In this document: in pieces, positions 28,136 through 37,211 of the stretch | Numbering within the stretch: position 1 is the stretch's first letter | Layout: every line of letters starts with the position of its first letter | Assembly (NCBI GenBank): GCA_020636895.1 | Contig: JACJWZ010000002.1 | Coordinates: 682,001-746,000, forward strand | Direction: 5' to 3' | DNA length: 64,000 nucleotides | From: Thermoleophilales bacterium | GTDB taxonomy: Bacteria > Actinomycetota > Thermoleophilia > Solirubrobacterales > 70-9 | Notes under the pieces: model-generated | Database searches by the model: none | What the model was told of the DNA's origin: nothing | The model's input: only the letters and a program-made list of their open reading frames with translations | Made by a program: the position numbers and the translations under genes

Positions 28136-30340
28136 CTACGCCGAAGGCGAGGGCGACTGCGCCTCGGCCGCGCGCCCGGCGCTGCGCTCGATGAGCGCCT
28201 GCTGCACGCTGAAGGGCTCCTCGCCCGGAGCCGGGCCGCGGCGAGTCCACCCGCCTTCGGCGTCAAGCGTCCAGGCTCCGGCGGTGTCGGAGAGGCTGAG
28301 CTCGAGGATGTCGACCATCTCGGCCTGCACCGACGGGTCCTCGATCGGGATGATCAGCTCGATGCGCTTGTAGAGGTTGCGGGGCATCAGGTCGGCGGAG
28401 CCGGTGTAGACGTGGCGCTCGTCACCGCGCTCGAAGCAGTAGATGCGGGAGTGCTCGAGGAAGCGGCCCAGGACCGAGACGACCGAGATGTTCTCGGAGA
28501 CCCCGGGAACGCCGGGGGTGAGGGCGCAGATCCCGCGCACGTTGAGCTCGACCGGCACACCCGCCTGCGAAGCGCGGTAGAGCGCCCGGATCATCGCCGG
28601 GTCGAGCAGCGAGTTCATCTTCATCCGGATGCGGGAGGGCGTCTCCGGCGAGTGCGACTCGATCGTCCGGTCGATCTCCGCGAGCAGGTCGCTGGCGATG
28701 TTGTAGGGAGCGATCAGCGCCTTGCGGTAGCTCTGGGGTCGCGCGTAGCCGGTCAGGTGGTTGAACATCTCGGCGATGTCGGCGCAGATGTCGGGGTCGG
28801 TCGTGAACAGCCCGAGGTCGGTGTAGAGACGCGCGGTCTTCGGGTTGTAGTTGCCGGTGCCCACGTGGGCGTAATGGCGGACGCCGTCACCCTCGCGGCG
28901 CGCGACCAGGATGCACTTCGCGTGCGTCTTCATCGCCGGGATCCCGTAGACGACGTGGACGCCGGCCTTCTCGAGCTTCTTCGCCCAGGTGATGTTGGCC
29001 TGCTCGTCGAAGCGCGCCTTCAGCTCCACCATGCAGACCGCCTGGATGCCGCGTTCCGCGGCCGATATCAACGCCGGAACGAGCGGCGAATCGTCGCTGG
29101 TCCGGTACACGGTCTGCTTGATCGCAAGCACGTCCGGGTCGGCGACGGCCTGGTGGACGAACGCTTCGACCGAGGTGGTGAAGGAGTCGTAGGGGTGGTG
29201 GACGAGGATGTCGCCCTCGCGCATCGCGGCGAGGATGTCGCCTTCGCCCTCCGGGCCTTGAAGCACCGACTGGGTGGCGCTGACGAAAGGCTTGAAGCGG
29301 ATGTCGACGTGGCCGGTGACGGCCGCGACGTCGAAGAGATCGTCGTGGCCGATCCAGCCATCGATCACGTAGACCTGGCCGGGCTGCGTGTTGAGGAGGC
29401 CCTCCAGCCGCTCCAGCAGGTGGGCATCGAGATCGCTCGAGACCTCGAGGCGGATCACCTCGCCGAAGCGGCGGCGGCGGATCTCCTCCTCCACGGCCTG
29501 GCGAAGGTCGTCGGCTTCGTCGGAGACGTCGTAGTCGGTGTCGCGGGTGACCCGGAAGAGCGCGTGGCCGACGACCTCCATCCCCGGGAACAGCGACTCG
29601 AGGTTGTTGGAGATCACCTCCTCGAGCGGCACGAACGTGGAGCCGTCACCGATCGGCAGGAAGCGGCGCAGCAGCTCCTTCGGCACCTTGACGCGAGCGA
29701 GCACCTCGGCCTCCTGCTCAGGATCGCGGAGGATCACCAAGAGGCTCAGCGACAGGTTCGAGATGTACGGGAAGGGCCTGCCGACACCGAAGACCAGCGG
29801 AGTCAGCGCCGGGAAGACCTGGCGCTCGAAGATCTCGTCGATCTCCTGCCGTTGCTCGGAGCTCGCCTCCTCGTAGGTGACGATGCGGATCCCCTCGTCC
29901 TCGAGCTTCGGCAGCAGCTCACCGACGAAGCAGCTCTCGATCCGCTCGCGCTGAGCGATCGCGAGCTCGCGGATCACCTCGAGCTGCTCGACCGGCTTCA
30001 TCCCGTCGGCGCCGGCGGGGAGAGACGCGGCCACCTGATCGTGCAGGTCGGCGACGCGGACCATGAAGAACTCGTCGAGGTTCGACTCCCAGATCGCGCA
30101 GAACTTGAGGCGCTCGATCAGCGGGATCGACTTGTCCTCGGCGAGCTGCAGAACGCGGTCGTTGAAGGCCATCCAGGAGACCTCGCGGTTGATCAGGAGA
30201 TCGGGATCCTCGAGATCGGGAAGAGGCGCGGACGGAGCAGCGGGTGCCGCGGCGGGTGCATCGGATGCACCGTTCTCGCTCGACTCCACCGGCTCGCTCG
30301 GCTCGGTCGGTCCTGTCTCCACGCCGGACTCCATCTGCAC
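28136..30340 (-). CDS. ppk1: Polyphosphate kinase 1
   Basis: This makes polyphosphate from ATP reversibly. The product has about 734 residues with the four-domain PPK1 layout: N domain from INREVSWMAFNDRVLQLAED, head domain, and two catalytic C domains. The phospho-accepting histidine lies in the motif region MKTHAKCILVARR and the second conserved His in HYAHVGTGNYNPKTARLY. About 45 N-terminal residues are Ala/Pro/Glu-rich and disordered. The GTG at 30340 is chosen because TACAGT sits 7 nt upstream; a GTG at 30421 would precede that promoter. It belongs to a polyphosphate gene neighbourhood with Ppx, CHAD and CYTH. Confidence 0.95.
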   Translation of the reverse strand: MQMESGVETGPTEPSEPVESSENGASDAPAAAPAAPSAPLPDLEDPDLLINREVSWMAFNDRVLQLAEDKSIPLIERLKFCAIWESNLDEFFMVRVADLHDQVAASLPAGADGMKPVEQLEVIRELAIAQRERIESCFVGELLPKLEDEGIRIVTYEEASSEQRQEIDEIFERQVFPALTPLVFGVGRPFPYISNLSLSLLVILRDPEQEAEVLARVKVPKELLRRFLPIGDGSTFVPLEEVISNNLESLFPGMEVVGHALFRVTRDTDYDVSDEADDLRQAVEEEIRRRRFGEVIRLEVSSDLDAHLLERLEGLLNTQPGQVYVIDGWIGHDDLFDVAAVTGHVDIRFKPFVSATQSVLQGPEGEGDILAAMREGDILVHHPYDSFTTSVEAFVHQAVADPDVLAIKQTVYRTSDDSPLVPALISAAERGIQAVCMVELKARFDEQANITWAKKLEKAGVHVVYGIPAMKTHAKCILVARREGDGVRHYAHVGTGNYNPKTARLYTDLGLFTTDPDICADIAEMFNHLTGYARPQSYRKALIAPYNIASDLLAEIDRTIESHSPETPSRIRMKMNSLLDPAMIRALYRASQAGVPVELNVRGICALTPGVPGVSENISVVSVLGRFLEHSRIYCFERGDERHVYTGSADLMPRNLYKRIELIIPIEDPSVQAEMVDILELSLSDTAGAWTLDAEGGWTRRGPAPGEEPFSVQQALIERSAGRAAEAQSPSPSA

Positions 30341-30347
30341 CCCGACC

Positions 30348-30353
30348 ACTGTA
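30348..30353 (-). promoter_or_regulatory. Candidate -10 (TACAGT) of ppk1, leaderless
   Basis: TACAGT, read leftward, ends 7 nt before GTG 30340, and an in-frame ATG follows at 30334. Confidence 0.55.
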
Positions 30354-30458
30354 GGGAAAGCCCGTCGCTCTTCCCATCCGGGCTGCCTACCGAATGGGAT
30401 TCGTGCACGCACGCTCACCACGAGGCGCGTGACGTAGGTCGTGAGAGCTTGTAGAGGG

Positions 30459-32780
30459 TCAGACGACAGCGGGAACCAACGCGGTGCGGGCCCCGCCCTC
30501 GTCGCGGGGAGCGAGCGCGAGAGCGTACCCGTCGCCGAGCTGGCCCAGCGCCGTCGCCCAGCTCCGCCCGGAAGCCGCGGCGATGCCGCCGCGAGCGAGC
30601 CTGGCGTGCAGCGCCGGGCTGCGCACGAGGCGGACGAGCTTGGCCGCGACCTCGGTCGCGCTCGGCTCGCAGAGAAGGCCGCTGCGCCCGTCGTCGATCA
30701 GGTCCGCAGGGCCGCCGGCGCGGACGGCGAGGACCGGCACCCCGCTCGCCTGCGCCTCGACGACGACCTGGCCGTAGGTATCGGTCTCCGACGGGAACAG
30801 GAACGCGTCGGCGTCGGCGTAGGTGGCGGCAAGCTCATCGCCGGACAGCCAGCCGCGGAACTCCGCGGCGTCACCCAGCCGCCGGCGCAGCCTCTCCTCC
30901 TCCGGCCCGCCGCCGGCGAGGACGAGCCTCAGCCGCGGCTCCTCGACCCGGGCGAGCCGGAAGGCGTTGACGAGCAGATCCACGCCCTTCTCACGGGTGA
31001 GGCGACCCGCGTAGAGCACGTGGATGGGCCGGTCGCCGCGCCACGCGATGCCGTCGGGGCGGCGGCGCTTGGACGGGGAGAAGCGTGAGGTGTCGACGCC
31101 GCGGATCCAGCGGGCGACGCGCTCGAGCGGCACGCCGAGCTCCCCCAGCGAGGTGTCCGCGGCGGTACTCGGCGAGAGGACCATCGCGCACTCCCGGTAG
31201 AGCATGCTCATCCCGAGGCCGGCGGTGAAGGCGAGCTCCTCGCTGCCGCTGCGCATCCGCGCGTAGGCGACGAACTCGGTGTGATGGCTGCCGAGCAGCG
31301 GCATGCCGGCGATCCGCGCCGTCAACGCCGCCGCGATCCCGGCCGGCCCCGGCGTGGCGACGTGGATGAGGTCGAAGCGACCCTCCGTCAGCGTCTCGAG
31401 CAGGCGCGGCAGGGAGGGCACGCCGATCCGCATCCCCTCGTACAGGGGCATCTCGATCTCGGCGGCGGCGGGGAGGCGGCGATCGACGCCGCGGTCGGTG
31501 CCGACGACCTCGGCGTCGAATCCGGGCACACCGAGCTCCCGGATTCGCTCGACCGTGTGGGAGACGCCGTGCTGGGAGTCGATCGAATCGACGACGATCG
31601 CCACCCGGCGCCGCTCGCCGTCGCGGTTGCGCAGCCTTGCGCGCTCGCCCGCGAGGAAGGCCGCCGCGGGCAGGTACGGGATCACCGGCATGCAAGCGTC
31701 GAAGAGGTCGAGGAGGACGCCGCCGGAGGGGCTCCCCGAGGCGATCTCGGCGCTGACCACGTCGGCGGTGTCGCGCAGCCGCGCGTCGTGGACCGTGCGG
31801 GCGCGGCGCAGCAGGTCGCCGTGGGAGAAGCCGTCCTCCTGCATCAGCTCGATCAGCTCTCGGCCGTGCGGAAGGCCGACGGAGATGAGCCAGGCGGTCA
31901 GCAACGCCTGCGCGTCGGCGGCGGTGAAGTCGGCGGAGTCCTCCCCCCTGCGCTGCCGCCCCTCGCCGACGACCCGCTCGATCAGCCGAAGCACGGCGTC
32001 GGGGGCCGGGCGGGCGGGTGAGGAGTCGGCCAGCAGGCTGCGGGTGGCGATCGCGACGGCGGCGTGCGCCCACTTCGCGGCGCTCCCCTGCTCTCCCCCG
32101 GCCCGCGCGCGGCCGGCCCTGATCTCGGCGAGGAACTGCTGCGGAGTGTCCACCGCCGCGGTGGCGGTGTAGGTGCGGCCGATGTCGACGCCCGCGTGGT
32201 CGTCGGAGCCGCCGATCCCGACGCTGCCGCGGGTGTCGGCGTACAGCGCAGCGGGCTGGTTGAGCTCGGCGGCGCGAGAGCCGTTGCGGACCTCCCAGAC
32301 ACCGAACAGGTCGGCGAGCCGGCGCCGGTGGCGCGCCTCGAGCGGCGCGGCGACAGCGTAGAAGGGGTGGGCGAGCGCGCATGCGATCTCGTTGCCGTGC
32401 AGGTACTCCGCGCACTCCTCGACGTTCCCGGAGTGAGCCTGTAGCCACTCGTGATCGTCTGGCGTGATGTCGAAGCAGAGCACGTGAACGGCCTGCGGCT
32501 CGCCGGGGAAGGAAGCGGTGAGCTCCTCCGACACGAACGTGCCGGGGAGGTGAGCGATCTCGAGGGCGCCGTCGATCGTGTCGTGATCGGTGATCGTCAC
32601 GAAGTCCATGCCGCGACGGCGGGCGAGCTCGTAGACCTCCCGCGGAGGCGTCGCGCACTCCGGGAGTCCGGCGCTGCGCTGGACGCCGAGCTTCGACAGC
32701 TGCGAGGCCGTTGAGTGGCAGTGGAGGTCGGCGCGGCTGCTGGGGGTCGCCCGGTCGTTCTCCTGCTCATTGGGGGTCAT
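30459..32780 (-). CDS. PHP phosphoesterase fused to a GT4 glycosyltransferase
   Basis: The 773-residue protein joins two enzymes. Residues about 15-270 are a PHP domain with metal-binding motifs DLHCHSTAS, TITDHDTIDG and GGSDDHAG. From about residue 390 (RRVAIVVDSIDSQHGVSHTV) to the end is a GT-B family 4 glycosyltransferase with LLGSHHTEFVAYAR, VLYAGRLTREKGVDLL and the donor-site FLFPSETDTYGQVVVEAQASGVPVLA. An alpha-helical connector lies between. ATG 32780 has AGGGAG 6 nt upstream. PHP proteins in surveillance-like fusions are known, but the combined role is unclear; glycolipid or teichoic-type polymer work is possible. Confidence 0.88.
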   Translation of the reverse strand: MTPNEQENDRATPSSRADLHCHSTASQLSKLGVQRSAGLPECATPPREVYELARRRGMDFVTITDHDTIDGALEIAHLPGTFVSEELTASFPGEPQAVHVLCFDITPDDHEWLQAHSGNVEECAEYLHGNEIACALAHPFYAVAAPLEARHRRRLADLFGVWEVRNGSRAAELNQPAALYADTRGSVGIGGSDDHAGVDIGRTYTATAAVDTPQQFLAEIRAGRARAGGEQGSAAKWAHAAVAIATRSLLADSSPARPAPDAVLRLIERVVGEGRQRRGEDSADFTAADAQALLTAWLISVGLPHGRELIELMQEDGFSHGDLLRRARTVHDARLRDTADVVSAEIASGSPSGGVLLDLFDACMPVIPYLPAAAFLAGERARLRNRDGERRRVAIVVDSIDSQHGVSHTVERIRELGVPGFDAEVVGTDRGVDRRLPAAAEIEMPLYEGMRIGVPSLPRLLETLTEGRFDLIHVATPGPAGIAAALTARIAGMPLLGSHHTEFVAYARMRSGSEELAFTAGLGMSMLYRECAMVLSPSTAADTSLGELGVPLERVARWIRGVDTSRFSPSKRRRPDGIAWRGDRPIHVLYAGRLTREKGVDLLVNAFRLARVEEPRLRLVLAGGGPEEERLRRRLGDAAEFRGWLSGDELAATYADADAFLFPSETDTYGQVVVEAQASGVPVLAVRAGGPADLIDDGRSGLLCEPSATEVAAKLVRLVRSPALHARLARGGIAAASGRSWATALGQLGDGYALALAPRDEGGARTALVPAVV

Positions 32781-32829
32781 CGTTGCTCCCTCGTTCGCTT
32801 GATCCATTCACCTGCAGGTTCGGTGTCCG

Positions 32830-32857
32830 CTTGTACTCGCACGTGAAAACCCTGCAA
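32830..32857 (-). promoter_or_regulatory. Promoter of the PHP-glycosyltransferase gene
   Basis: Read leftward, a -35 TTGCAG (32852-32857) and a -10 TACAAG (32830-32835) are separated by 16 bp. This gives a leader of about 45 nt with a Shine-Dalgarno. Confidence 0.5.
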
Positions 32858-32982
32858 ACGGGGAGTTACGAGGTGGTGAACGAAGCCGGCGAGACCGGGA
32901 GTGCGCGAGAGATCGTCCCGACGGCTGCAACTCGGTGGGCTCCCGGCCGCCGCGCTAACCACGGCAGCACGGCGAAGGGAAG

Positions 32983-33678
32983 CTAGGAGTGGCTGCGCTC
33001 GGCGGCGGCGAGCTCGGCGGCGGCCTTCGCGGCGAGCTCCTCGGCCTCGCGGCGGGCCTGCTCAGCAGCGGCCAGAGCGCGGCGGGCGCGATCGGCGCGC
33101 TCCTTCTGCTTCCGCATCTCGGCGGCGCGCTCGAGCTCGCGGTCGGCGGCGCGGTCGAGGGCGCGCCAGACCCCCTTGCGGTCACACTCCTCCCAGAGAT
33201 CGACGAAGCGGTCGAAGAGCAGCGTGCGGCGGGCGAGCAGGTAGACCTCGAGCACCTCGAGGCCGCGGTAGGCGGTCCGGTGGGGAGCGCGGCCGGCCAG
33301 CGCCGGGTCGAGGTCCTCGTCGCCCACGGCGCGGCGGAGCACCGCCTCGGCGTCCTCCCCCCGCATGACCGCGCGGTGTTCGTGCAGTCGCGGCGTCATC
33401 ACGTCGGCGTCGTGGACCTCGCCGAGTAGATCCTGGATCTCCTTCGCCCGCCGCCGCGCGGTAGCGGCGGCGCGGCCGAAGCAGAACCCGGTCGCCTCGA
33501 GCACGTAGCGGAGTCGCTTGGCGGCGATGCGCATGTCGTGCTGGTGCAGCGATTCGGCCGGGTCGAGCGCCTTCGGTGCGAAGGACTGCAGCTCGCGCAG
33601 GCGCACCTTGACGATCTTCGCCGCGTTCTCCCCGAACCCACCGGCGGGATCGAGCTTCTTGACGCGACGGGCCTTCAC
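32983..33678 (-). CDS. CHAD domain, C-terminal half
   Basis: The 231-residue product carries the second four-helix repeat of a CHAD domain: LHQHDMRIAAKRLRYVLEATGFCFG, with the conserved His/Arg/Lys face that binds polyphosphate. RRRAKEIQDLLGEVHDADV follows, and a long Ala/Glu/Arg coiled-coil tail forms from about residue 170 to the end. Its GTG start overlaps the stop of the N-terminal half by 4 nt (GTGA), so both halves are probably made together and may assemble. The fusion point lies beside two GGGG runs, so a sequencing frameshift splitting one gene must be considered. Confidence 0.8.
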   Translation of the reverse strand: MKARRVKKLDPAGGFGENAAKIVKVRLRELQSFAPKALDPAESLHQHDMRIAAKRLRYVLEATGFCFGRAAATARRRAKEIQDLLGEVHDADVMTPRLHEHRAVMRGEDAEAVLRRAVGDEDLDPALAGRAPHRTAYRGLEVLEVYLLARRTLLFDRFVDLWEECDRKGVWRALDRAADRELERAAEMRKQKERADRARRALAAAEQARREAEELAAKAAAELAAAERSHS

Positions 33679-34469
33679 GCCCCGTCCCCGTTCGAATGGG
33701 GTGCATCGACCGCGGCGGCGGGCGGCGGGTTCGGAGAGGTCGGCGGTTCCTTCGCAACCTCGAACGGCGGCGCGGCGGGCCGCTCGCCGGGCCCCGCGGC
33801 CTCGGCGGGGGGCTCTTCGCCGGCCTCGCCGGGCTCTTCGCCGGCCACGGCGGGGGGCTCTTCGTCTGTCTCGCCGGCGGGCACTCCACCCAACGCGGCG
33901 ACGGGCTCCTCGCCGGACGCGGGTGTCTCGTCGTGCGCCGCCGGATCGGCGTCGCTCCGGTCGAGCTCCAACTCCTCCAGCTCCTCGGCGATCCCCTCGC
34001 GTGCCGCGGCCGCGAGCGCCAGCACCTCGTCATGGATCACCCGCAGGCGAGCCGGATCGACGAACGGCTCGAGCTCTACGTTCGCTTGCCGCTGCTCGGC
34101 GCCGTAGCGCTCGATCAGGGACTGGATGCCGGGGCGGTCGGGCGCGGGCATCGCGGCCGCGAAGGCGTCGAGCGCTTCGATCGCCACGTCGCGGTCACGC
34201 CGCTCGCCGAGCGCGTCGGCGAGCGCCTTCACCTTCTTGAGGACGCGCTTCTCGTCCTCCTTCGGGAAGCACGGCCAGAAGATCTCGATCGCCGCGCGGA
34301 GCCGGCGCGTCGCCACTCGCATCGAGTGAACGCCCTCGATCTCGCCCATGTCGAGGACGTTCACGGAGTGCTCCATGAGCTCGTCGACACGCACCTCGAG
34401 CACCCTGGCCGCAACCTCCCCGTAAGGGAGGTCCGTCGTCAATCCCGGGATGTCTCGGGCCTTGGCCAT
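33675..34469 (-). CDS. CHAD domain, N-terminal half, with acidic tail
   Basis: Residues about 1-165 are the first CHAD repeat: VHSMRVATRRLRAAIEIFWPCFPK and VKALADALGERRDRDVAIEAL, the classical polyphosphate-binding helices. About 100 residues of Glu/Pro/Ala/Gly-rich, probably disordered sequence follow. The ATG at 34469 is taken because TAGTCT lies 11 nt upstream; the longer frame to 34802 runs into the divergent CYTH gene and is rejected. The product is presumed to bind polyphosphate together with the downstream half. It is divergent from the CYTH gene. Confidence 0.82.
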   Translation of the reverse strand: MAKARDIPGLTTDLPYGEVAARVLEVRVDELMEHSVNVLDMGEIEGVHSMRVATRRLRAAIEIFWPCFPKEDEKRVLKKVKALADALGERRDRDVAIEALDAFAAAMPAPDRPGIQSLIERYGAEQRQANVELEPFVDPARLRVIHDEVLALAAAAREGIAEELEELELDRSDADPAAHDETPASGEEPVAALGGVPAGETDEEPPAVAGEEPGEAGEEPPAEAAGPGERPAAPPFEVAKEPPTSPNPPPAAAVDAPHSNGDGA

Positions 34470-34480
34470 CTGCTTCCGCG

Positions 34481-34486
34481 AGACTA
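34481..34486 (-). promoter_or_regulatory. Candidate -10 (TAGTCT) of the CHAD genes
   Basis: TAGTCT, read leftward, ends 11 nt before the ATG at 34469. This gives a leader of only a few nucleotides. Confidence 0.45.
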
Positions 34487-34529
34487 GTGGCAGGCTCAGC
34501 AGAGCGGCGGCGTCGGAACGGAAGGTCGA

Positions 34530-35003
34530 ATGGGCGAGGAGATCGAGCGCAAGTTCCTGGTCGGCGACCTCGCCGAAGCGACCTCGGAGGCATCGCGATC
34601 TGAGCCGATCGCGCAGGGCTACCTGGCGGTCGATCCGGCCGGGAGCGAGGTGCGCGTGCGACGCCGGGGGGACGCCACGGTGATGACCGTAAAGCGAGGC
34701 AGCGGCGAGCGCCGCGACGAGGTCGAGTTCGCGATCGGCGCCGACGAGTTCGAGCGGCTCTGGGAGCTGACCGAGGGACGGCGGGTCAGCAAGCGACGCC
34801 ACTACGTCGAAGCGGGTGAGCTCACCTACGAGATCGATGTGTACGAGGGCGAGCTCGCCGGACTCGCCGTCGTCGAAGTCGAGTTCTCATCCGGCGAGGA
34901 GGCGGGCGACTTCGCACCACCGGGCTGGTTCGGGCGCGAGCTCACGGGCGACGCGCGCTACTCGAACGCGTCGCTCGCCCTCGACGGCCGCCCGCCGGAC
35001 TGA
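34530..35003 (+). CDS. CYTH-domain protein (triphosphate tunnel family)
   Basis: The 157-residue protein begins with the CYTH signature EIERKFLV (residues 4-11). The alternating charged strands of a triphosphate tunnel metalloenzyme follow: EVRVRRRGDATVMTVKRG, VSKRRHYVEAG, YEIDVYEG and VVEVEFSS. Family members hydrolyse inorganic triphosphate or make cAMP/thiamine triphosphate; the short single-domain form and the adjacent CHAD genes favour inorganic (poly)phosphate. It is transcribed away from the CHAD pair with 60 bp between them. Confidence 0.9.
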   Translation: MGEEIERKFLVGDLAEATSEASRSEPIAQGYLAVDPAGSEVRVRRRGDATVMTVKRGSGERRDEVEFAIGADEFERLWELTEGRRVSKRRHYVEAGELTYEIDVYEGELAGLAVVEVEFSSGEEAGDFAPPGWFGRELTGDARYSNASLALDGRPPD

Positions 35004-35035
35004 GGCTGCGGCTGGACCCAAGCCGCGGGGCGCGG

Positions 35036-35917
35036 CTACTCGGCCGGGCTCGCCAGCAGGTCGAGGATCACGCCCTCGCGCAGACCGCCCTTACCGATCT
35101 GCAGGGGCTGGCCGAGAAGCTGGGAGAGCTGCTCGAGGATGAGCACGCCGGAGGCGAGGACCTCGACCCGGCGGACGTCGAGCTCGAAGCGCTTGGCGAC
35201 CTCGGCGGCGGGATCGCTGGTGAGGACGCGGACGCCGCGCTCCAGCGTCTCGTACTCGAGGACGGCGCCGACGAGGCGCCGGAGGGAGGTGGCGCTGCCG
35301 CCGACCGCGACCGCCTGCTCCGGCTGGCTCAACTCGACACCGTCGAACAGGTCGGCGATCTCATCCCGGAGCCGGCGGATCTCGGCCGGGCCGGGAGGAT
35401 CGCTCTTCAGGAACTCCTCCGCGAGCGCACCCGAGCCCACCTTGAAGGAGCGCACCTCCCGCACCCCGCCGGCGAGGGTGCCGAGCACCACCTCCGAGGA
35501 GCCGCCGCCGACGTCGACGACGGCGATCTCCCCTTCGACCGGGTGACCGAGGGCCTTGGTGGCGCCGATGAACGCGAGCCGTCCCTCCTCCTCCTCGGAG
35601 AGGATCTCGGCGGGGAAGCCGGCTGCCGCGCTGATCGCCTCGGCGACCTCCTCCCCGTTGGGCGCCTCGCGGATCGCCGCCGTGGCGACGATGCGGACCG
35701 CCTCGGCCCCGACCTCGTGCGCGAGGCGAACCTGGGTCGCGACGACGTCGCAGACCTCCTCGACCTTCTCCTCGGTGATCGCGCCGTCCTTGAGCAGGCC
35801 CTTGTTGATGCGCGTATAGGCGCGCTGCTCCATGACCTTGCGCAGCTGCCCCTCCTCGGGCTCGGCGACGAGCACGCGTGTCGTGTTGGAGCCGATGTCG
35901 ATCGCGGCGCAGAGCAT
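35036..35917 (-). CDS. ppx: Ppx/GppA-family exopolyphosphatase
   Basis: The 293-residue protein has both ASKHA phosphate loops: AAIDIGSNTTRVLVAE at the N-terminus and IAVVDVGGGSSEVVLG near residue 125. It has only the two-lobed core, without the C-terminal HD-like domains of long Ppx proteins. It should release phosphate from polyphosphate ends or convert pppGpp. The ATG at 35917 is the natural start; the upstream 60 codons of the open frame are arginine-rich. It is convergent with CYTH and divergent from an epimerase-like gene. Confidence 0.9.
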   Translation of the reverse strand: MLCAAIDIGSNTTRVLVAEPEEGQLRKVMEQRAYTRINKGLLKDGAITEEKVEEVCDVVATQVRLAHEVGAEAVRIVATAAIREAPNGEEVAEAISAAAGFPAEILSEEEEGRLAFIGATKALGHPVEGEIAVVDVGGGSSEVVLGTLAGGVREVRSFKVGSGALAEEFLKSDPPGPAEIRRLRDEIADLFDGVELSQPEQAVAVGGSATSLRRLVGAVLEYETLERGVRVLTSDPAAEVAKRFELDVRRVEVLASGVLILEQLSQLLGQPLQIGKGGLREGVILDLLASPAE

Positions 35918-36089
35918 GTCCCGGAGGCCGATCTTCTCAGAGGTCCCGGTGCGGGGTCCGCGTGCGCGGCGGTGGGTGGGGCGTTGGCGGAGAGCTACGG
36001 CTGCCACTTCGCATCGATCTTTGTGCAAGCCGCGGCGGAAGCCGTCAACGAGATGTGAAGATCGGCGACTGTTTCTCGCTCTGAGCAGG

Positions 36090-36111
36090 TATTTCACGGG
36101 ATCTTCACCGC
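36090..36111 (+). promoter_or_regulatory. Candidate PHO box between ppx and the epimerase gene
   Basis: TTCACGG at 36093 and TTCACCG at 36104 are direct repeats with an 11-bp period, 30-50 bp before the ATG at 36143. No clear -10 is seen between them and the start. A weaker pair (TTCACAT and TTGACGG read leftward, 36042-36058) faces ppx. Confidence 0.45.
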
Positions 36112-36142
36112 GTCGGGGCGGCTCTGCCCGAAGTTCGGGGAC

Positions 36143-37039
36143 ATGGACACCGAATCTGCGCTGCCATCGCGCTTCGGACTCTCAGTGCCGACCGAGTGGT
36201 GGCCCACCCGTCCGTCGATGAAGGAGATCGGGGCCGCGGGCTTCGGCTGGGTGCAGCTCCCGGCACCTCCCGAGAGCGTGCTCGTCGATCCCCGCAGCTG
36301 CATCCGCCACGCCCGCGGGGCCGGCGATGCCGTGGCCGGCGCGGGTCTCCGCTGCGTGCTGCACGCGCCCGCCGAGCTCATCGCCGGCAGGCCCGAGACC
36401 GATCGCGCGGTCGAGGGCGCGATCGCCTACGCGGCCGAGTGCGGCGCGGCCGCGGTGGTGCTGCACGCTCGCGCCTACGGCGACGGTCCCGGAGCGGGCG
36501 ATCGTGCCCTGGCCGAGACGCGCTCGCTGGCGCGGATCGCACTGATCGCCGAGCGCCTCGGCGTCACCCTCGCGCTCGAGAACCTCGCTCCCGTCTACCC
36601 CGGCCCGGAGACGATCTCCGCGAACCCGCTCTCGCTGCGCGCCCTCGCTCGGCGGATCGCATCCCCCGCCGTCGGCCTCTGCCTCGACGTCGGCCACGCG
36701 AACGTGGTCGCGGGGCTCCGCCGCACCTCGCTCTCGCGCATGGTCGAGCCGGTGCTCGACATGGTCGCCCTGCTGCACGTGCACGACAACCTCGGCGCTC
36801 GCTGGATCCGCGACGAGCGTCCCGAGCTCGATCCGGTCCGGCTCGACCTGCACCTGCCGCCCGGCCGCGGGTCGATTCCCTGGGAGACGGTGGCCCCGTC
36901 CCTCCTCGGCACCGGCGCCCCCCTTGTCTGGGAGATCCACCCACCGCGACCGGCGCCGGCCGAGATCATGGACGCGGCACGGAACGCGATGGAGGCGACC
37001 CCCCAAACCACCCGCCTCCCAGCCGACACGGCCGCCTAA
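36143..37039 (+). CDS. Sugar phosphate isomerase/epimerase-like TIM barrel
   Basis: The 298-residue protein has the xylose-isomerase-like (AP endonuclease 2) barrel pattern: ALENLAPVYPGPE with the metal-ligand Glu, GLCLDVGHANVV with Asp/His, LLHVHDNLGARW and WEIHPPRPAP. The substrate is not identifiable. It lies 225 bp from ppx across a region with PHO-box-like repeats, so phosphate control is possible. The ATG lacks an obvious Shine-Dalgarno. Confidence 0.8.
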   Translation: MDTESALPSRFGLSVPTEWWPTRPSMKEIGAAGFGWVQLPAPPESVLVDPRSCIRHARGAGDAVAGAGLRCVLHAPAELIAGRPETDRAVEGAIAYAAECGAAAVVLHARAYGDGPGAGDRALAETRSLARIALIAERLGVTLALENLAPVYPGPETISANPLSLRALARRIASPAVGLCLDVGHANVVAGLRRTSLSRMVEPVLDMVALLHVHDNLGARWIRDERPELDPVRLDLHLPPGRGSIPWETVAPSLLGTGAPLVWEIHPPRPAPAEIMDAARNAMEATPQTTRLPADTAA

Positions 37040-37099
37040 CCGGCCGCGGCGGGAGCCGAGCCGGGGTGTGAGCTCCCAGTTCGCTCGCTCCACCCTCCC

Positions 37100-37138
37100 A
37101 CTCGCAATCGCAAGCCCCAGGGACAAGCGATTGCGAGT
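37100..37138. repeat. Stem-loop with 12-bp perfect arms
   Basis: ACTCGCAATCGC (37100-37111) pairs with GCGATTGCGAGT (37127-37138) around a 15-nt loop. It lies downstream of the plus-strand epimerase gene. Confidence 0.65.
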
Positions 37139-37160
37139 TCGTCGCCCGAATGGGGCGCCA

Positions 37161-37187
37161 GGTGGGGGACCTGCGCCCTCCCCCACC
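37161..37187. repeat. Stem-loop with 9-bp perfect arms
   Basis: GGTGGGGGA (37161-37169) pairs with TCCCCCACC (37179-37187) around a 9-nt loop, between the previous stem and the dispersed hairpin element. Confidence 0.65.
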
Positions 37188-37211
37188 GAAGCAGCGGAGC
37201 CAAAGGGCAGT

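Noticed and set aside
27323..30454. 1043-codon open frame on the plus strand
   Set aside because: It lies antisense to ppk1 and the FAD oxidoreductase, both with clear motifs. Its translation is Arg/Asp/Val-rich low-complexity text typical of a GC-rich shadow frame.
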